A stretch of DNA of 64,000 nucleotides from Labedaea rhizosphaerae. Its GTDB lineage: Bacteria > Actinomycetota > Actinomycetes > Mycobacteriales > Pseudonocardiaceae. Both the position numbers and the translations under genes were made by a program. Below are positions 33,491 to 42,501 of the stretch, one piece after another. The notes under the pieces were generated by a model. It was given only the letters and a program-made list of their open reading frames with translations. It searched no databases and had not been told where the DNA came from. The stretch covers positions 404,469 through 468,468 of the forward strand of contig NZ_SNXZ01000008.1 of the NCBI RefSeq assembly GCF_004362825.1, given 5' to 3'. Each line of letters begins with the position of its first letter. Within the stretch, counting starts at the first letter, position 1.

Positions 33491-34188
33491 TCGAGCTCCC
33501 CGTTGTGCAGGCGGATGATCCGGTCGGCCAGCGGCATCAGGCGGTCGTCGTGCGACGCCACCACGATGGTGATGCCCGAGCGGCCCAGTGCGGTGATCGT
33601 CTCCAGGACGAGGTCGGCCGACGCACTGTCCAATTGGGACGTCGGCTCGTCGGCCAGGATCACCGAGGCACCCTTGGCCAGCCCGCACCCGAAGGCCAGC
33701 CGCTGCTGCTGCCCACCGGACAACGCGGTGATCCGCCAGTCCGCCGTCCCCGGCAAACCCAGCTGTTCCAACACTTCCTGGGTCCGGTCGGGCTGCCCGG
33801 CGGCCTGCGCCGCCGCCTTGAGGTTCGCGCCGACCGAGAGGTGGTCGAGCAGGTTGTCGGTCGGCGCCTGGAACACCGTGGCCAGGTCGGTGCGCCGCAA
33901 CGCACGGCGTTTGCGTTGCCCGAGCCCGCCGACCTCGGTGCCCCGGAACCACACCTTGCCCGCGGTCGGACGGTCGATCAGGCCGAGCACTCGCAGCATC
34001 GTGGACTTGCCCGACCCGGACGGTCCGGCCAGGCACGTGATGCCGCCGGCCGCGATGTCCACGGTGATGCCTTGGATCGCCGTGACGACGCCGGCGGGCG
34101 TGCGGTAGTCAACCTGCACGCCGCTCAGCCGGTACAGGGCGTCGGACGTCGGCTCGAGGAACTCGTCGGTGAACAGGTCTTCAGCCAC
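33487..34188 (-). CDS. ABC transporter ATPase (FtsE/LolD-like), first
   Basis: A 233-residue MacB/LolD-type ATPase. Walker A (GPSGSGKSTML), Q-loop (VFQAPTDN), canonical signature (LSGGQQQR), Walker B (VILADEPTSQLD) and H-loop (VASHDDRL) are all intact. The 20-residue acidic N-terminal extension is unusual for the group. It starts at GTG 34188, 8 bp inside the end of the permease gene, and its stop overlaps the next ATPase. It should energise one or both permeases. Confidence 0.93.
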   Translation of the reverse strand: MAEDLFTDEFLEPTSDALYRLSGVQVDYRTPAGVVTAIQGITVDIAAGGITCLAGPSGSGKSTMLRVLGLIDRPTAGKVWFRGTEVGGLGQRKRRALRRTDLATVFQAPTDNLLDHLSVGANLKAAAQAAGQPDRTQEVLEQLGLPGTADWRITALSGGQQQRLAFGCGLAKGASVILADEPTSQLDSASADLVLETITALGRSGITIVVASHDDRLMPLADRIIRLHNGELE

Positions 34189-36772
34189 GGATCAGCTCTC
34201 CCACGTGGGCGGTGCGCACCGAGCGCACCGCGGTCCAGCTGACCATCGCCACGACCGCGGCGGTGACCAGGTAGATGACCAGCACGAGCGGTGCCATGTC
34301 GGGGATGGACGCGACGGGCCGCAGCCACGGCGCCGGATCGAACAACGGCACCGACACGCCGGTGGTGATCAACCCGGCCGCGCAACCGGCCGTTGTGGAC
34401 AGTCCGGCCAGCGTGCCCAGCTCCAGCACGTGGCTCGCCGTCAACGTCCGGCGCCGCAGGCCCATCCGGGTGGCGAGCGCGCCGGACACCGCGTTCTGCC
34501 TGCGCCGCACCTCGACCGCCAGCACCAGGGCGACGGCCGCGACCACGGCGAGCACCATGCCCAGTGCGGCGACGAACGTGAACGTCCACGTGACGGTCAG
34601 GAACGGCAGCCCGTCCAGCGCCTTGGTCACCGTTTGCGAGTAGTAGTGCGGGATCCCGGCCTGGTCCAGGTCCGCGTTCAGCCGGTCCAGCGGCAGGCTC
34701 GACCACAGCTGGAAGCTGACCAGGTCGTGGATGTCGGGCACGGCCGAGCGGGTCATGATGTAGCCGGTCTTGGTGCCCAGGAACGGGAACGACCCGACGC
34801 TCGCGGTGGTCTGGACCTTCCCGGCGTAGGGGATGTCGATGGTCCCGGCCGGTGCGTGCGCGTTGCGGATGGCCTGCCCCGGGCCCAGGCTCGCGAGCAT
34901 GCGCTGGACCTCGCCCGCGTCGCGGTCGCCGAGCCAGGCGCCCTGCGTGAACGTGGCCGGGTCGACGACCAGGACAGTGCGCTGCGGTTCCTGCAGCAGC
35001 CCGACGACCGTGCTGTGCTCGGCCACGTCCTTGGGCAGCGTGCTCGGGTCCCGGCCGGTCTCGGCGGCAATGTTGACCGAGGAGTTCGCGCCGACCAGCA
35101 GGCCGGACTTGGTCTCCAGCGCCTGCTGCTGCGCATCGGCGATGCCGGAGCCGACGGTGAGCGTGCCCACCGCGAGGATGCCGACCAGCAGGATGCCGAT
35201 GGCCGAGCCGGTCGCGGCGGCGAGCCGGCGCATGGCCAGGTGCCCGGCGGGCCAGCGCCACATGCTTCGCTTGTGCGACAACGCAAGGCCCCAGCGGGTG
35301 AGCCGGGTCAGCAGGAGCGCGACCGTCACCACGACGAGCAACGGGAACGCGAGGCCGGTCGCGTCGGTTTCGATCAGCGCGCTGCCGGGCCGCGGCGTCT
35401 GCGGCCGGCTGTCCAGCCGCAGCCACGCCAGGAACGCGAGCACCGCGGTGATCAGCTCCCACGGCACGAACCGCAGCACCTTGCCGAGCCGGGTCGTCGA
35501 ACCCTTGCCCTGGAACAACTGCCGGGTGCGCAACGCGGTGGTCAGCCCGAGCACGACCAGCCCGGCCACGGTGATGGCCAGGACCAGCGCGATGGTCAGC
35601 GGGATGGTGCCGTCGGGCAGCGCACCCGGTGGGGCGTACCAGGATCGCAGCAACAATGCCGCTCCCGTGCCGAGTGCGCTGCCCAGCATCAGCGGCACGG
35701 CGAGTTCGAGCACCGAGCGGCCGCCGAGCGCGACCGGCCCTGAGCCGCGCGACCACAGCAGCCGCAACTCGGCCTGACGGCGCTGGCACCACTGCACGGC
35801 GACGGCGGCGAGCCCGATCAGGCCGACGATGAGGCTGATGATGGTCAGCGGCAACGTCGAGGCCCGCACCTTGGTCTGCGACTCCTTGGCCACCTCGACG
35901 GACTTGGCGAAGTAGTTGCCGTAGTTCAGGGTCCTGCTGTCGTAGTAGGTCGTGTTCGTCGGGACGTACACCGTCTTCATCCGGTCGATCAGCTGCTGAC
36001 CGCGGCCGGTCGCGTCGCCGGCGGCGGCGACGGTGTCCGGCACAGGGGAGAGCTGGTAGTGGACCACGGTGAGGAACGCCGGGGTGTCGTCGGTCAGTGG
36101 CACCTTCGGCGGCGCCGTGCCTACGGTGGCCACCGGCACGTCGATCTTCGCGAGGTCGCTCAGCCTGGGCACGAAGATCACGGCCGCGCTGCGCCCCTCA
36201 CCGGCGAGCGCGTTGACCGTGACCTCCTCCTTCTCGGTGCACCAGAAGCCGGAGGAGGTGTCGGTGATGTCCTGGTAGATGGCGGTGACCGGGGGGAGCG
36301 TGCCGTACATGCCGCGATCGCCCAGCTTGACGTGCGCGGACTTGGCGAAGCTCTCGGGCACCCAGGTCCCGTTGCGGTCACCGCCCTGCAGCACCGTCAG
36401 GTGGTCATAGGCGCCGTCGCGGTACCCGATGCGGCCATAAGGGTGGATGCCGTTGAAGTCGACGTAGCCGACCCCGGTGTAGACCGAGGCGACCTGGTGG
36501 TCGAAGCCGAAGTTGCGGCCTTCGGTGCGTGCGGTGTCCAGCAGACGGGAGGTCTCGGGGTAGGTCATCCGCTGCAGGCGGAACGTGGGCGCCATGTTCT
36601 GTTCGCAGTTGCGGCCCACCTGGTAGGAGATCGCCGCGCTGCCGGCCGACGACGCGTGCAGCACGGCCGCACCGGCCACGAAGCTCAGCAACAGCGAGGC
36701 GACGACGGTGACGAGCACCGTGAGCGGGCTCGACAACGCCGCTCGTGGCGCGCGTCTCCAAGGCAACTGCAT
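34181..36772 (-). CDS. Large FtsX-like ABC permease, paralogue 1
   Basis: An 863-residue permease of the FtsX/MacB superfamily. It has an N-terminal transmembrane helix (about residues 18-38), a large extracellular domain (about 40-300) with conserved cysteines (NCEQN and FWCTEKEE), a transmembrane core, a second extracellular domain (about 560-730) and three C-terminal helices. Such four-gene systems act in mechanotransmission, lipoprotein handling or peptide resistance rather than classic uptake. It shares clear identity with the next gene (both begin MQLPW, then R/K-RAPRAALS). A -10-like TAGGGT lies 8 bases before the ATG. Confidence 0.85.
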   Translation of the reverse strand: MQLPWRRAPRAALSSPLTVLVTVVASLLLSFVAGAAVLHASSAGSAAISYQVGRNCEQNMAPTFRLQRMTYPETSRLLDTARTEGRNFGFDHQVASVYTGVGYVDFNGIHPYGRIGYRDGAYDHLTVLQGGDRNGTWVPESFAKSAHVKLGDRGMYGTLPPVTAIYQDITDTSSGFWCTEKEEVTVNALAGEGRSAAVIFVPRLSDLAKIDVPVATVGTAPPKVPLTDDTPAFLTVVHYQLSPVPDTVAAAGDATGRGQQLIDRMKTVYVPTNTTYYDSRTLNYGNYFAKSVEVAKESQTKVRASTLPLTIISLIVGLIGLAAVAVQWCQRRQAELRLLWSRGSGPVALGGRSVLELAVPLMLGSALGTGAALLLRSWYAPPGALPDGTIPLTIALVLAITVAGLVVLGLTTALRTRQLFQGKGSTTRLGKVLRFVPWELITAVLAFLAWLRLDSRPQTPRPGSALIETDATGLAFPLLVVVTVALLLTRLTRWGLALSHKRSMWRWPAGHLAMRRLAAATGSAIGILLVGILAVGTLTVGSGIADAQQQALETKSGLLVGANSSVNIAAETGRDPSTLPKDVAEHSTVVGLLQEPQRTVLVVDPATFTQGAWLGDRDAGEVQRMLASLGPGQAIRNAHAPAGTIDIPYAGKVQTTASVGSFPFLGTKTGYIMTRSAVPDIHDLVSFQLWSSLPLDRLNADLDQAGIPHYYSQTVTKALDGLPFLTVTWTFTFVAALGMVLAVVAAVALVLAVEVRRRQNAVSGALATRMGLRRRTLTASHVLELGTLAGLSTTAGCAAGLITTGVSVPLFDPAPWLRPVASIPDMAPLVLVIYLVTAAVVAMVSWTAVRSVRTAHVGELIRG

Positions 36773-36780
36773 GGCTGCGG

Positions 36781-36814
36781 ACCCTAGCGGCGCCTCGACC
36801 GGTCATCGGATGAC
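36781..36814 (-). promoter_or_regulatory. Promoter/operator of permease paralogue 1
   Basis: Read leftward: GTCATC-C-GATGAC (36814-36802, a perfect inverted repeat), then TAGGGT (36786-36781), 8 bases, ATG. The same layout with the same distances occurs before paralogue 2. This implies a common regulator and that paralogue 1 has its own promoter. Confidence 0.6.
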
Positions 36815-36894
36815 TTTGGCTATATAGAAACCGTTCCGAAACTAACGATCGCCATTTCCGGGAAAATCTCACGCGCGCTGATCACGCGATCACG

Positions 36895-39423
36895 TTATGT
36901 GGTGACGCGGATCAGCTCACCGATGCGGGCGCCGCGCACCGAGCGCACCGCCGTCCAGCACACCAATCCGACCACGCACGCGGTCACCGCGTAGATCGTC
37001 AGCACCGTCGGCAGCATGTGCGGGATCGACGTGATCGGCCGCAGCCACGGCGCCGGGTCGAACAACGGCAACGACACCCCGGTGGTGATCAGCCCGGTCG
37101 CCAGCCCGGTGGTGGTGGCCAGCACCGCCAGCACCCCCAGTTCCAGCCCGTGGCTCGCCACCAACGTCCGCCGGGACAAGCCCATCCGCACGGCCAGCGC
37201 CCCCGACAGCGCGTTCTGCCGCCGTCGCACCTCCACCGCCAGCACCAGCGCCACCGCCGCCACGACGGCCAACACGAGACCGAGAGCCGCGACGAAGGTG
37301 AACGTCCACGTCACGGTCAGGAACGGCAACCCGTCCAGGGCCGTGTCCGCCGTGCGCGCCGAGTAGTGCGCGATGCCCGCCGCGTCGAGTTCCTGGCTCA
37401 ACTGCGCCGCGGGCCGCGAGGACCACACCTCCCAGCGCCCGATCTCGCGCAGGTCCTTCACCGCGGTGCGCGGCACGACATAGCCGGGCCGGGTGCCGAT
37501 GTACGGGAACGACGCGGTGTAGGCGACCGTGGCGACGTTGTCCTGGAAGGTGATCGGCACCTGCGGTCCCGCCAAGGACCGGTTCACCCGCAACGCGCGC
37601 CGGGAATCCCCTTCCTGCAACGCTTTCAGCGTCCCCCTCAGCTGGTCCGCGGCCTGGACGTCGAGCGCTGCCTGCTGGGTGAACGTCGCCGGATCGATCA
37701 CGAGCAGGGTCCGCCCGGGCTCGTCGGAGATCCCGACGATGGTGGTGTTCGCGGGCAGCCTCGCCGGATCGACGCCCGTGTCCGCCGAGACCCGCACCGT
37801 CGAGTTCGCGCCGACCAACATGCCCGCCTTGCTGTTCAGGCCGTCCTGTTGCGCGCCCGCGATGCCGGACCCGACGGTCAGCGTGCCGACCGCGAGGATG
37901 CCGACGACCAGGACGCCCACCGCGGCGCCGCGCGCGGCGGCGAGCCTGCGCAGGGCCAGGTGACCGGCCGTCCACCGCCACCGGGCGCGGTGCGCGAGCG
38001 CCAGCCCGAGCCGCGCGAGCCGGGCCGCGACGAGGGCCGCGGTCAGCACCACCAGCAACGGGAACGCCAGCCCGGCCGGGTCGGCCTCGATGAGCACGTG
38101 ACCCTGCGGCGGCGACGTCGGCCGCGGCACCATCCGCCGCCACGACAGGAACGCGAGCGCCGCGGTGATCAGCTCCCACGGCACGTACCGCGGCAACCGG
38201 GCGAGCCGGCGGGCCGCACCACGCCGCGTGGCGTCGAACACGCCCCGGCAGCGCAGCGCCACGGTGAGGGTGATGACGAGCAGCCCGGCGATCACGATCC
38301 CGGCCACGAGCAGCGCCGCCCACCGGTGACTGCCATCGGGAAGTGCGCCCGCGGGCGCGTACCAGCCGCGCAGCAGGTCCGCGAGCAGCAACCCGAGGGC
38401 GCCGCCGAGCACCAGCGGCGCGGCAAGCTCCAGCGCGGCCCGGCCGCCGAGCGCCGGCAACCCGGCGCCACGCGTCCACAGCAGGCGCAGTTCGGTGTGC
38501 CTGCGCTGGCACCACTGGACGGCGACGGCGGCGAGGCCGACGAGGCCGACCAGGAGGCTGATCGCGATCAGCGGGAGCGTCGAGTCCCGCACCTTCTGCT
38601 GGGCCTGCTCGGCGACCACGACGGGACGGTCGAACGCATCGGTCGCGGTGAAGCTCGCGTTGCCGAACTGGGCGACGACGATCCTGGACGCGTGCTTGCT
38701 CCGCGTCAGCAGGTCCCGCGCCTGCGCGAGCGTGCCCGGGGCCGGCCGCACCGGGTAGCGGGCGGTTGCGGTCAGCAGGGTGTCCTCGCTGACGAGGTGG
38801 TGCAAGGTGTCGATCGACGGTGTGAAGATGACCGGGCCCGTGCCGTCGCCGCTGAGCGGGGGGACGATCACCACCGGCCGTTCGGTGCACCAGAACTCGG
38901 GCGTGGCCGAGTCGCTGATGTCCTGGTAGATCGCGGTGACGGGCGGCAGTTGGCCGCCGAGACCGCGATCACCGAGCTTGACGTGCGCCGTCTGCGCGAA
39001 GCTGGCGGGCACCCACAGGCCGTCCCGCCCGCCGCCCTGCAGCACCTTGAGGTTGTCGAAGGCACCGTCGCGGTAGCCGAACCGGGCGTACGGCGCGATC
39101 CCGTGGTAGTCGACACGGCCCAGCGGCGCGTAGACCGCGCGGATCGTGTCGGTGAAGCCGTTCTTCGCACCTTCGTCGTGGGCGGTGTCCAGCATCGACT
39201 TCACGCTCGTGAACTCGGCGCCGCGCATCTCGTAGCCGGTCGCGAGGCTTTGCTGGCACAGCCGCGATTCCTGGTAGGCGACCGCCGCGCCAGCGGCCGA
39301 TTCGGTGTGCAGAACGGCCGCTGCCGCGACGAAGCTCAACACCACGGCCGCGACCATCGTCACGAGCACCGTGAGCGGACCGGACAGCGCGGCCCGCGGG
39401 GCGCGTTTCCACGGCAACTGCAT
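36895..39423 (-). CDS. Large FtsX-like ABC permease, paralogue 2
   Basis: An 842-residue protein with the same architecture as paralogue 1: one N-terminal helix, an extracellular domain with cysteines (RLCQQS and FWCTER), a central helix set, a second extracellular domain and three C-terminal helices ending in GARIGELIRV. Identity to paralogue 1 is highest in the first 40 residues and in the last 150. It lies first in the operon, and 122 bp with an own-promoter motif separate the two. Tandem duplication followed by divergence of the extracellular domains is the simplest explanation; a heterodimer is likely. Confidence 0.85.
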   Translation of the reverse strand: MQLPWKRAPRAALSGPLTVLVTMVAAVVLSFVAAAAVLHTESAAGAAVAYQESRLCQQSLATGYEMRGAEFTSVKSMLDTAHDEGAKNGFTDTIRAVYAPLGRVDYHGIAPYARFGYRDGAFDNLKVLQGGGRDGLWVPASFAQTAHVKLGDRGLGGQLPPVTAIYQDISDSATPEFWCTERPVVIVPPLSGDGTGPVIFTPSIDTLHHLVSEDTLLTATARYPVRPAPGTLAQARDLLTRSKHASRIVVAQFGNASFTATDAFDRPVVVAEQAQQKVRDSTLPLIAISLLVGLVGLAAVAVQWCQRRHTELRLLWTRGAGLPALGGRAALELAAPLVLGGALGLLLADLLRGWYAPAGALPDGSHRWAALLVAGIVIAGLLVITLTVALRCRGVFDATRRGAARRLARLPRYVPWELITAALAFLSWRRMVPRPTSPPQGHVLIEADPAGLAFPLLVVLTAALVAARLARLGLALAHRARWRWTAGHLALRRLAAARGAAVGVLVVGILAVGTLTVGSGIAGAQQDGLNSKAGMLVGANSTVRVSADTGVDPARLPANTTIVGISDEPGRTLLVIDPATFTQQAALDVQAADQLRGTLKALQEGDSRRALRVNRSLAGPQVPITFQDNVATVAYTASFPYIGTRPGYVVPRTAVKDLREIGRWEVWSSRPAAQLSQELDAAGIAHYSARTADTALDGLPFLTVTWTFTFVAALGLVLAVVAAVALVLAVEVRRRQNALSGALAVRMGLSRRTLVASHGLELGVLAVLATTTGLATGLITTGVSLPLFDPAPWLRPITSIPHMLPTVLTIYAVTACVVGLVCWTAVRSVRGARIGELIRVTT

Positions 39424-39431
39424 GCCGCCGG

Positions 39432-39465
39432 AGGCTAACGGCCACGCAGTCGATCATCGGACGAC
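39432..39465 (-). promoter_or_regulatory. Promoter/operator of permease paralogue 2
   Basis: Read leftward: GTCGTCCGATGAT (39465-39453, the same site as before paralogue 1 with two changes), then TAGCCT (39437-39432), 8 bases, ATG 39423. Confidence 0.55.
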
Positions 39466-39501
39466 TGCGTCACTCGCAACGGTTTCGCAATCTCCGCGCG
39501 A

Positions 39502-40908
39502 TCAGTCGTCCTGGTGCTCGCTCCACCACTTCTTGCCGGCGTCGGGGAGCGTGGAAATCGGGTCGTAGTACGGGTAGCGGCGCTCCAGCGCCTCCGGGTC
39601 CTTGAGCTCGATCCCGGTGCGGTAGTTCTTGGTCCAGTAGGAGATGCCGAGTTCCCGGTCATATTCGGCGACCTGATGGACCCAGCGCTTCCCGACATAA
39701 GGAACATCGCAGACAATGCGCGGCGTCGCGTAGCCGGGCAGATATCCCATGATCGCGTGCTGCAGTTGCTGCGCCTCCCACACGGCGACCCGCCAGTGCT
39801 CGGCATTGGGGATCATGTCGCACATGTAGAAGTAATACGGGAGGATGTTTGCCTCGCCCTGCAAGGCGAAGCACAGGTCGAGCAGGTCCGACGGCGTCGC
39901 GTTGACGCCCTTCATCAGCACACCCTGGTTGCGCACGTCGCGCACGCCGACCTCGAGCGCGGTCCGCGCGGCCTCGGCGACCAGCGGCGTCACCGACTGC
40001 GCGTGGTTCACGTGGGTGTGGATGGCGAGGTTCACCCCGCGCCGGTGCGCGGTGCGCGCGACCCGCTCCAGCCCCTCGACGACCTTGGGCTGCAACCAGT
40101 GCTGCGGCATCCCGGCCAGCGCCTTGGTGGCGAGGCGGATGTCGCGCACGGACGAGATGTCCATCAGCTTCATCAGGAACGCCTCGAGCTGGTGCCACGG
40201 GACGTTCGCCACATCGCCGCCGGACACCACGACGTCGCGCACGCCGGGGGTCTTCTTCAGGTAGTCGATCATCTGCTCCTGCCGGTCGACCGGCTTGAGC
40301 GTCAGCTTGTGCTTGTCGACCTGCGACGTCGAGTTCCCGACCAGGTCCATCCGGGTGCAGTGACCGCAGTACTGCGGGCACGTCGACAACAACTCGGCCA
40401 GCACCTTGGTCGGATACCGGTGGGTCAACCCCTCGACGACCCACATCTCCGCTTCGTGCAGCGAGTCCCGCGACGAGTGCGGGTGCGACGGCCACTCCAC
40501 CTGGCGGTCGCTGCGGACCGGCAGCATGTACCGGCGGACCGGGTCCGCGTAGAAGGCCTTGGTGAAGGACTCCGTGGTCAGGTCGGCACCCGCGGCCATG
40601 GTGTTCAGCATCTGCGGGGGCAGCAGCATCGACATCGTCGCCAGCTGCTCCTGGTCGGCGACCAGGTCGTCGTAGAACGACTCGTCGAGCAAGTCGCCGA
40701 CGACCGCGCGCAGCTGCTTGACGTTCTTCACGCAGTGCACCCGCTGCCACTGTGCGTCACGCCACTGCGCGTCGGTGATCTCCCGCCAGCCGGGGAACCG
40801 GCGCCAGTCCGGCTCGACCAGCTCCTTGCGTGCATACAAGTAGGGCTGGTTGCTGGACTCAGGTGTCATGGCCGTGTCGATGGTCGACCGGTCTTCCACG
40901 GTGGTCAT
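39502..40908 (-). CDS. kamA: Lysine 2,3-aminomutase (radical SAM)
   Basis: A 468-residue radical SAM/PLP enzyme converting L-lysine to L-beta-lysine. STCPQYCGHCTRMDLVG carries the CxxxCxxC motif (Cys177, 181, 184) that holds the 4Fe-4S cluster; RYPTKVLAELL and the GGDVANVPW strand are family-typical. ATG 40908 has AAGGAG 7 bases upstream; an in-frame start 30 bp further on lacks this. The N-terminal extension of about 60 residues is seen in actinobacterial members. It faces away from the kdd-kal genes, which carry the next steps of the same pathway. Confidence 0.92.
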   Translation of the reverse strand: MTTVEDRSTIDTAMTPESSNQPYLYARKELVEPDWRRFPGWREITDAQWRDAQWQRVHCVKNVKQLRAVVGDLLDESFYDDLVADQEQLATMSMLLPPQMLNTMAAGADLTTESFTKAFYADPVRRYMLPVRSDRQVEWPSHPHSSRDSLHEAEMWVVEGLTHRYPTKVLAELLSTCPQYCGHCTRMDLVGNSTSQVDKHKLTLKPVDRQEQMIDYLKKTPGVRDVVVSGGDVANVPWHQLEAFLMKLMDISSVRDIRLATKALAGMPQHWLQPKVVEGLERVARTAHRRGVNLAIHTHVNHAQSVTPLVAEAARTALEVGVRDVRNQGVLMKGVNATPSDLLDLCFALQGEANILPYYFYMCDMIPNAEHWRVAVWEAQQLQHAIMGYLPGYATPRIVCDVPYVGKRWVHQVAEYDRELGISYWTKNYRTGIELKDPEALERRYPYYDPISTLPDAGKKWWSEHQDD

Positions 40909-41032
40909 GCTGGCTCCTTGCCCGTCCCGACGACGCAAAGATATTGTCCCTGTGCGTCACCGTAGCGTAAATCTTCCGGCCATGAGGAACGCTAGAGCAT
41001 GAACTTGCTTAACCTCGACACCCCCTGTAACA

Positions 41033-41067
41033 CCACAGGCGGACGCGACGATCGCGTCCGCCTGTGG
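41033..41067 (-). terminator. Strong terminator after the LAxTG gene
   Basis: CCACAGGCGGACGCGA (41033-41048) pairs perfectly with TCGCGTCCGCCTGTGG (41052-41067) around a 3-base loop: 16 bp. It lies 16 bp beyond the stop of the leftward surface-protein gene and upstream of kamA, so kamA must use its own promoter (within 40909-41032). Confidence 0.88.
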
Positions 41068-41082
41068 GAGGTTGGTGCGGTG

Positions 41083-41334
41083 TCAGTCCCGTTCGCCGGC
41101 CCGCCTGCGCATGACGATGACCAGGCAGACGCCGAGCACGACCAGCGCGCTGCCGATCACGGACAGTGGCAGGATGGCCGCGGCGCCGGTCCACGCGAGG
41201 CCGCCGGCACCGCCGCTGCCGTCGCCGGTCTGCCCGTAGTCCACGGCGAACGCGGCACCCGCGCCGCCGAGCAACACGGTCGCGGTCAAGGCGAGCACGG
41301 CCAGCGTTCTGCCGACCAGTCGGTCGGGTCGCAT
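41083..41334 (-). CDS. Small LAxTG-anchored surface protein
   Basis: An 83-residue exported protein. Signal peptide (RLVGRTLAVLALTATVLL, cut near AAFA), a mature part of only about 20 Gly/Asp/Ser-rich residues, then LAWTG, a hydrophobic helix and the basic tail MRRRAGERD. This is a complete cell-wall sorting signal of the LAxTG kind used by class E sortases in high-GC actinomycetes. GGGAG precedes ATG 41334. The mature part is too short for an enzyme, so it may be a surface spacer or chaplin-like minor component. No sortase gene is in the window. Confidence 0.7.
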   Translation of the reverse strand: MRPDRLVGRTLAVLALTATVLLGGAGAAFAVDYGQTGDGSGGAGGLAWTGAAAILPLSVIGSALVVLGVCLVIVMRRRAGERD

Positions 41335-41459
41335 GCGATCACTCCCAGTTCCAGGGCGGTGGGACCCGGTCTTGGCAACGTATCCGCCCATTTGACCGCT
41401 ATCAACCCGCTGACAGTCGGTATCCGAGGGGTCCGATCGTCGAGTCCGAGGAGCTGCCG

Positions 41460-42500
41460 ATGACCTCCCCTTATGGCCTGCACCGCGTCCGCGAGCCCGA
41501 GGGCGTGTTGCCGCAGCAGGCGTGGCGCCTCGACCCCGACCCGACGCCGGGCGCCGACGAAGTGGTCGTCGACGTGGAGCGCTTGAACCTCGACGCGGCC
41601 TCGTTCCGCCAGCTCAGGGAGGAACACGGCGACGGCGCCGCGGTCCGTGCGGCCGTGCTGGGCATCGTCGCCGAGCGCGGCAAGATGCAGAACCCGGTGA
41701 CCGGCTCCGGCGGCATGCTGCTCGGCACGGTGCGGGCGGTCGGCCCGGACTCGCCGCTCGGGCTGGCGGTGGGCGACCGGATCGCCACGCTGGTGTCGCT
41801 GACCCTCACGCCGTTGCGGATCACCGACGGGCTGGCGAACTGGGACGGCACGAGCGAGCAGGTGCCGTGCGCGGGCACCGCGGTGCTCTTCGGCCGCTCG
41901 ATCGCCGCGAAGCTGCCGGGCGACCTGCCCGACGGCCTCGCGCTGTCGGTGCTCGACGTGTGCGGCGCGCCCGCGCTCACCGCGCGGGTCGTCCGGCGCA
42001 AGCACGCCGAACTCGGTCGTGCCCCGCGGGTGTGCGTGCTGGGCGGTGGCGGGAAGTCCGGTTCGCTGTCGCTGGCCGCGGCCCGGCGCGCCGGCGCGGG
42101 GGAGCTGGTGGCCTTGGTGCCGTTCCAGCGTGAGGCCGACGCCGTGCGGGAAGCGGGGCTGGCCGACGAGATCGTCATCGCCGACGCCCGCAACCCGGTC
42201 GAGGTGGCCAACGCGGTGGGCAAGCAGGCCGACGTGACCGTGGTATGCGTGGACGTGCCGGGCTGCGAGCACGGCGCGGTGCTGGCCACGGCCGACGGCG
42301 GCACCGTCATCTTCTTCTCCATGGCCACGTCGTTCGCGGCGGCCGCGCTCGGCGCCGAGGGCCTGGCCGCCGACGTGGAGATGCTGGTGGGCAACGGTTT
42401 CGTGCCGGGGCACGCCGACTACGCGCTCGACCTCGTGCGCACCGAAGCCGGTGTGCGAGCCCTGTTCGAAGCCAGGGAACCAGCGGCGGCAGACTCCTGA
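41460..42500 (+). CDS. kdd: L-erythro-3,5-diaminohexanoate dehydrogenase
   Basis: A 346-residue zinc-dehydrogenase-like protein with the Rossmann loop VCVLGGGGKSGSLSLAAARRAGAG. The N-terminal half (YGLHRVREPEGVLPQQAWRLD and ERGKMQNPVTGSGGMLLGTV, here quoted in part) fits Kdd of the lysine fermentation pathway, which oxidises 3,5-diaminohexanoate to 5-amino-3-oxohexanoate with NAD+. GAGGAG lies 7 bases before the ATG. It is the first gene of the rightward cluster. The assignment rests on both the sequence pattern and the kamDE/kal neighbours. Confidence 0.85.
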   Translation: MTSPYGLHRVREPEGVLPQQAWRLDPDPTPGADEVVVDVERLNLDAASFRQLREEHGDGAAVRAAVLGIVAERGKMQNPVTGSGGMLLGTVRAVGPDSPLGLAVGDRIATLVSLTLTPLRITDGLANWDGTSEQVPCAGTAVLFGRSIAAKLPGDLPDGLALSVLDVCGAPALTARVVRRKHAELGRAPRVCVLGGGGKSGSLSLAAARRAGAGELVALVPFQREADAVREAGLADEIVIADARNPVEVANAVGKQADVTVVCVDVPGCEHGAVLATADGGTVIFFSMATSFAAAALGAEGLAADVEMLVGNGFVPGHADYALDLVRTEAGVRALFEAREPAAADS

Positions 42501-42501
42501 C

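Noticed and set aside
37018..39438. 806-codon open frame opposite permease paralogue 2
   Set aside because: It is the antisense of a clear membrane protein, with the Arg/Pro/Gly/Gln-rich composition typical of GC-driven false frames.
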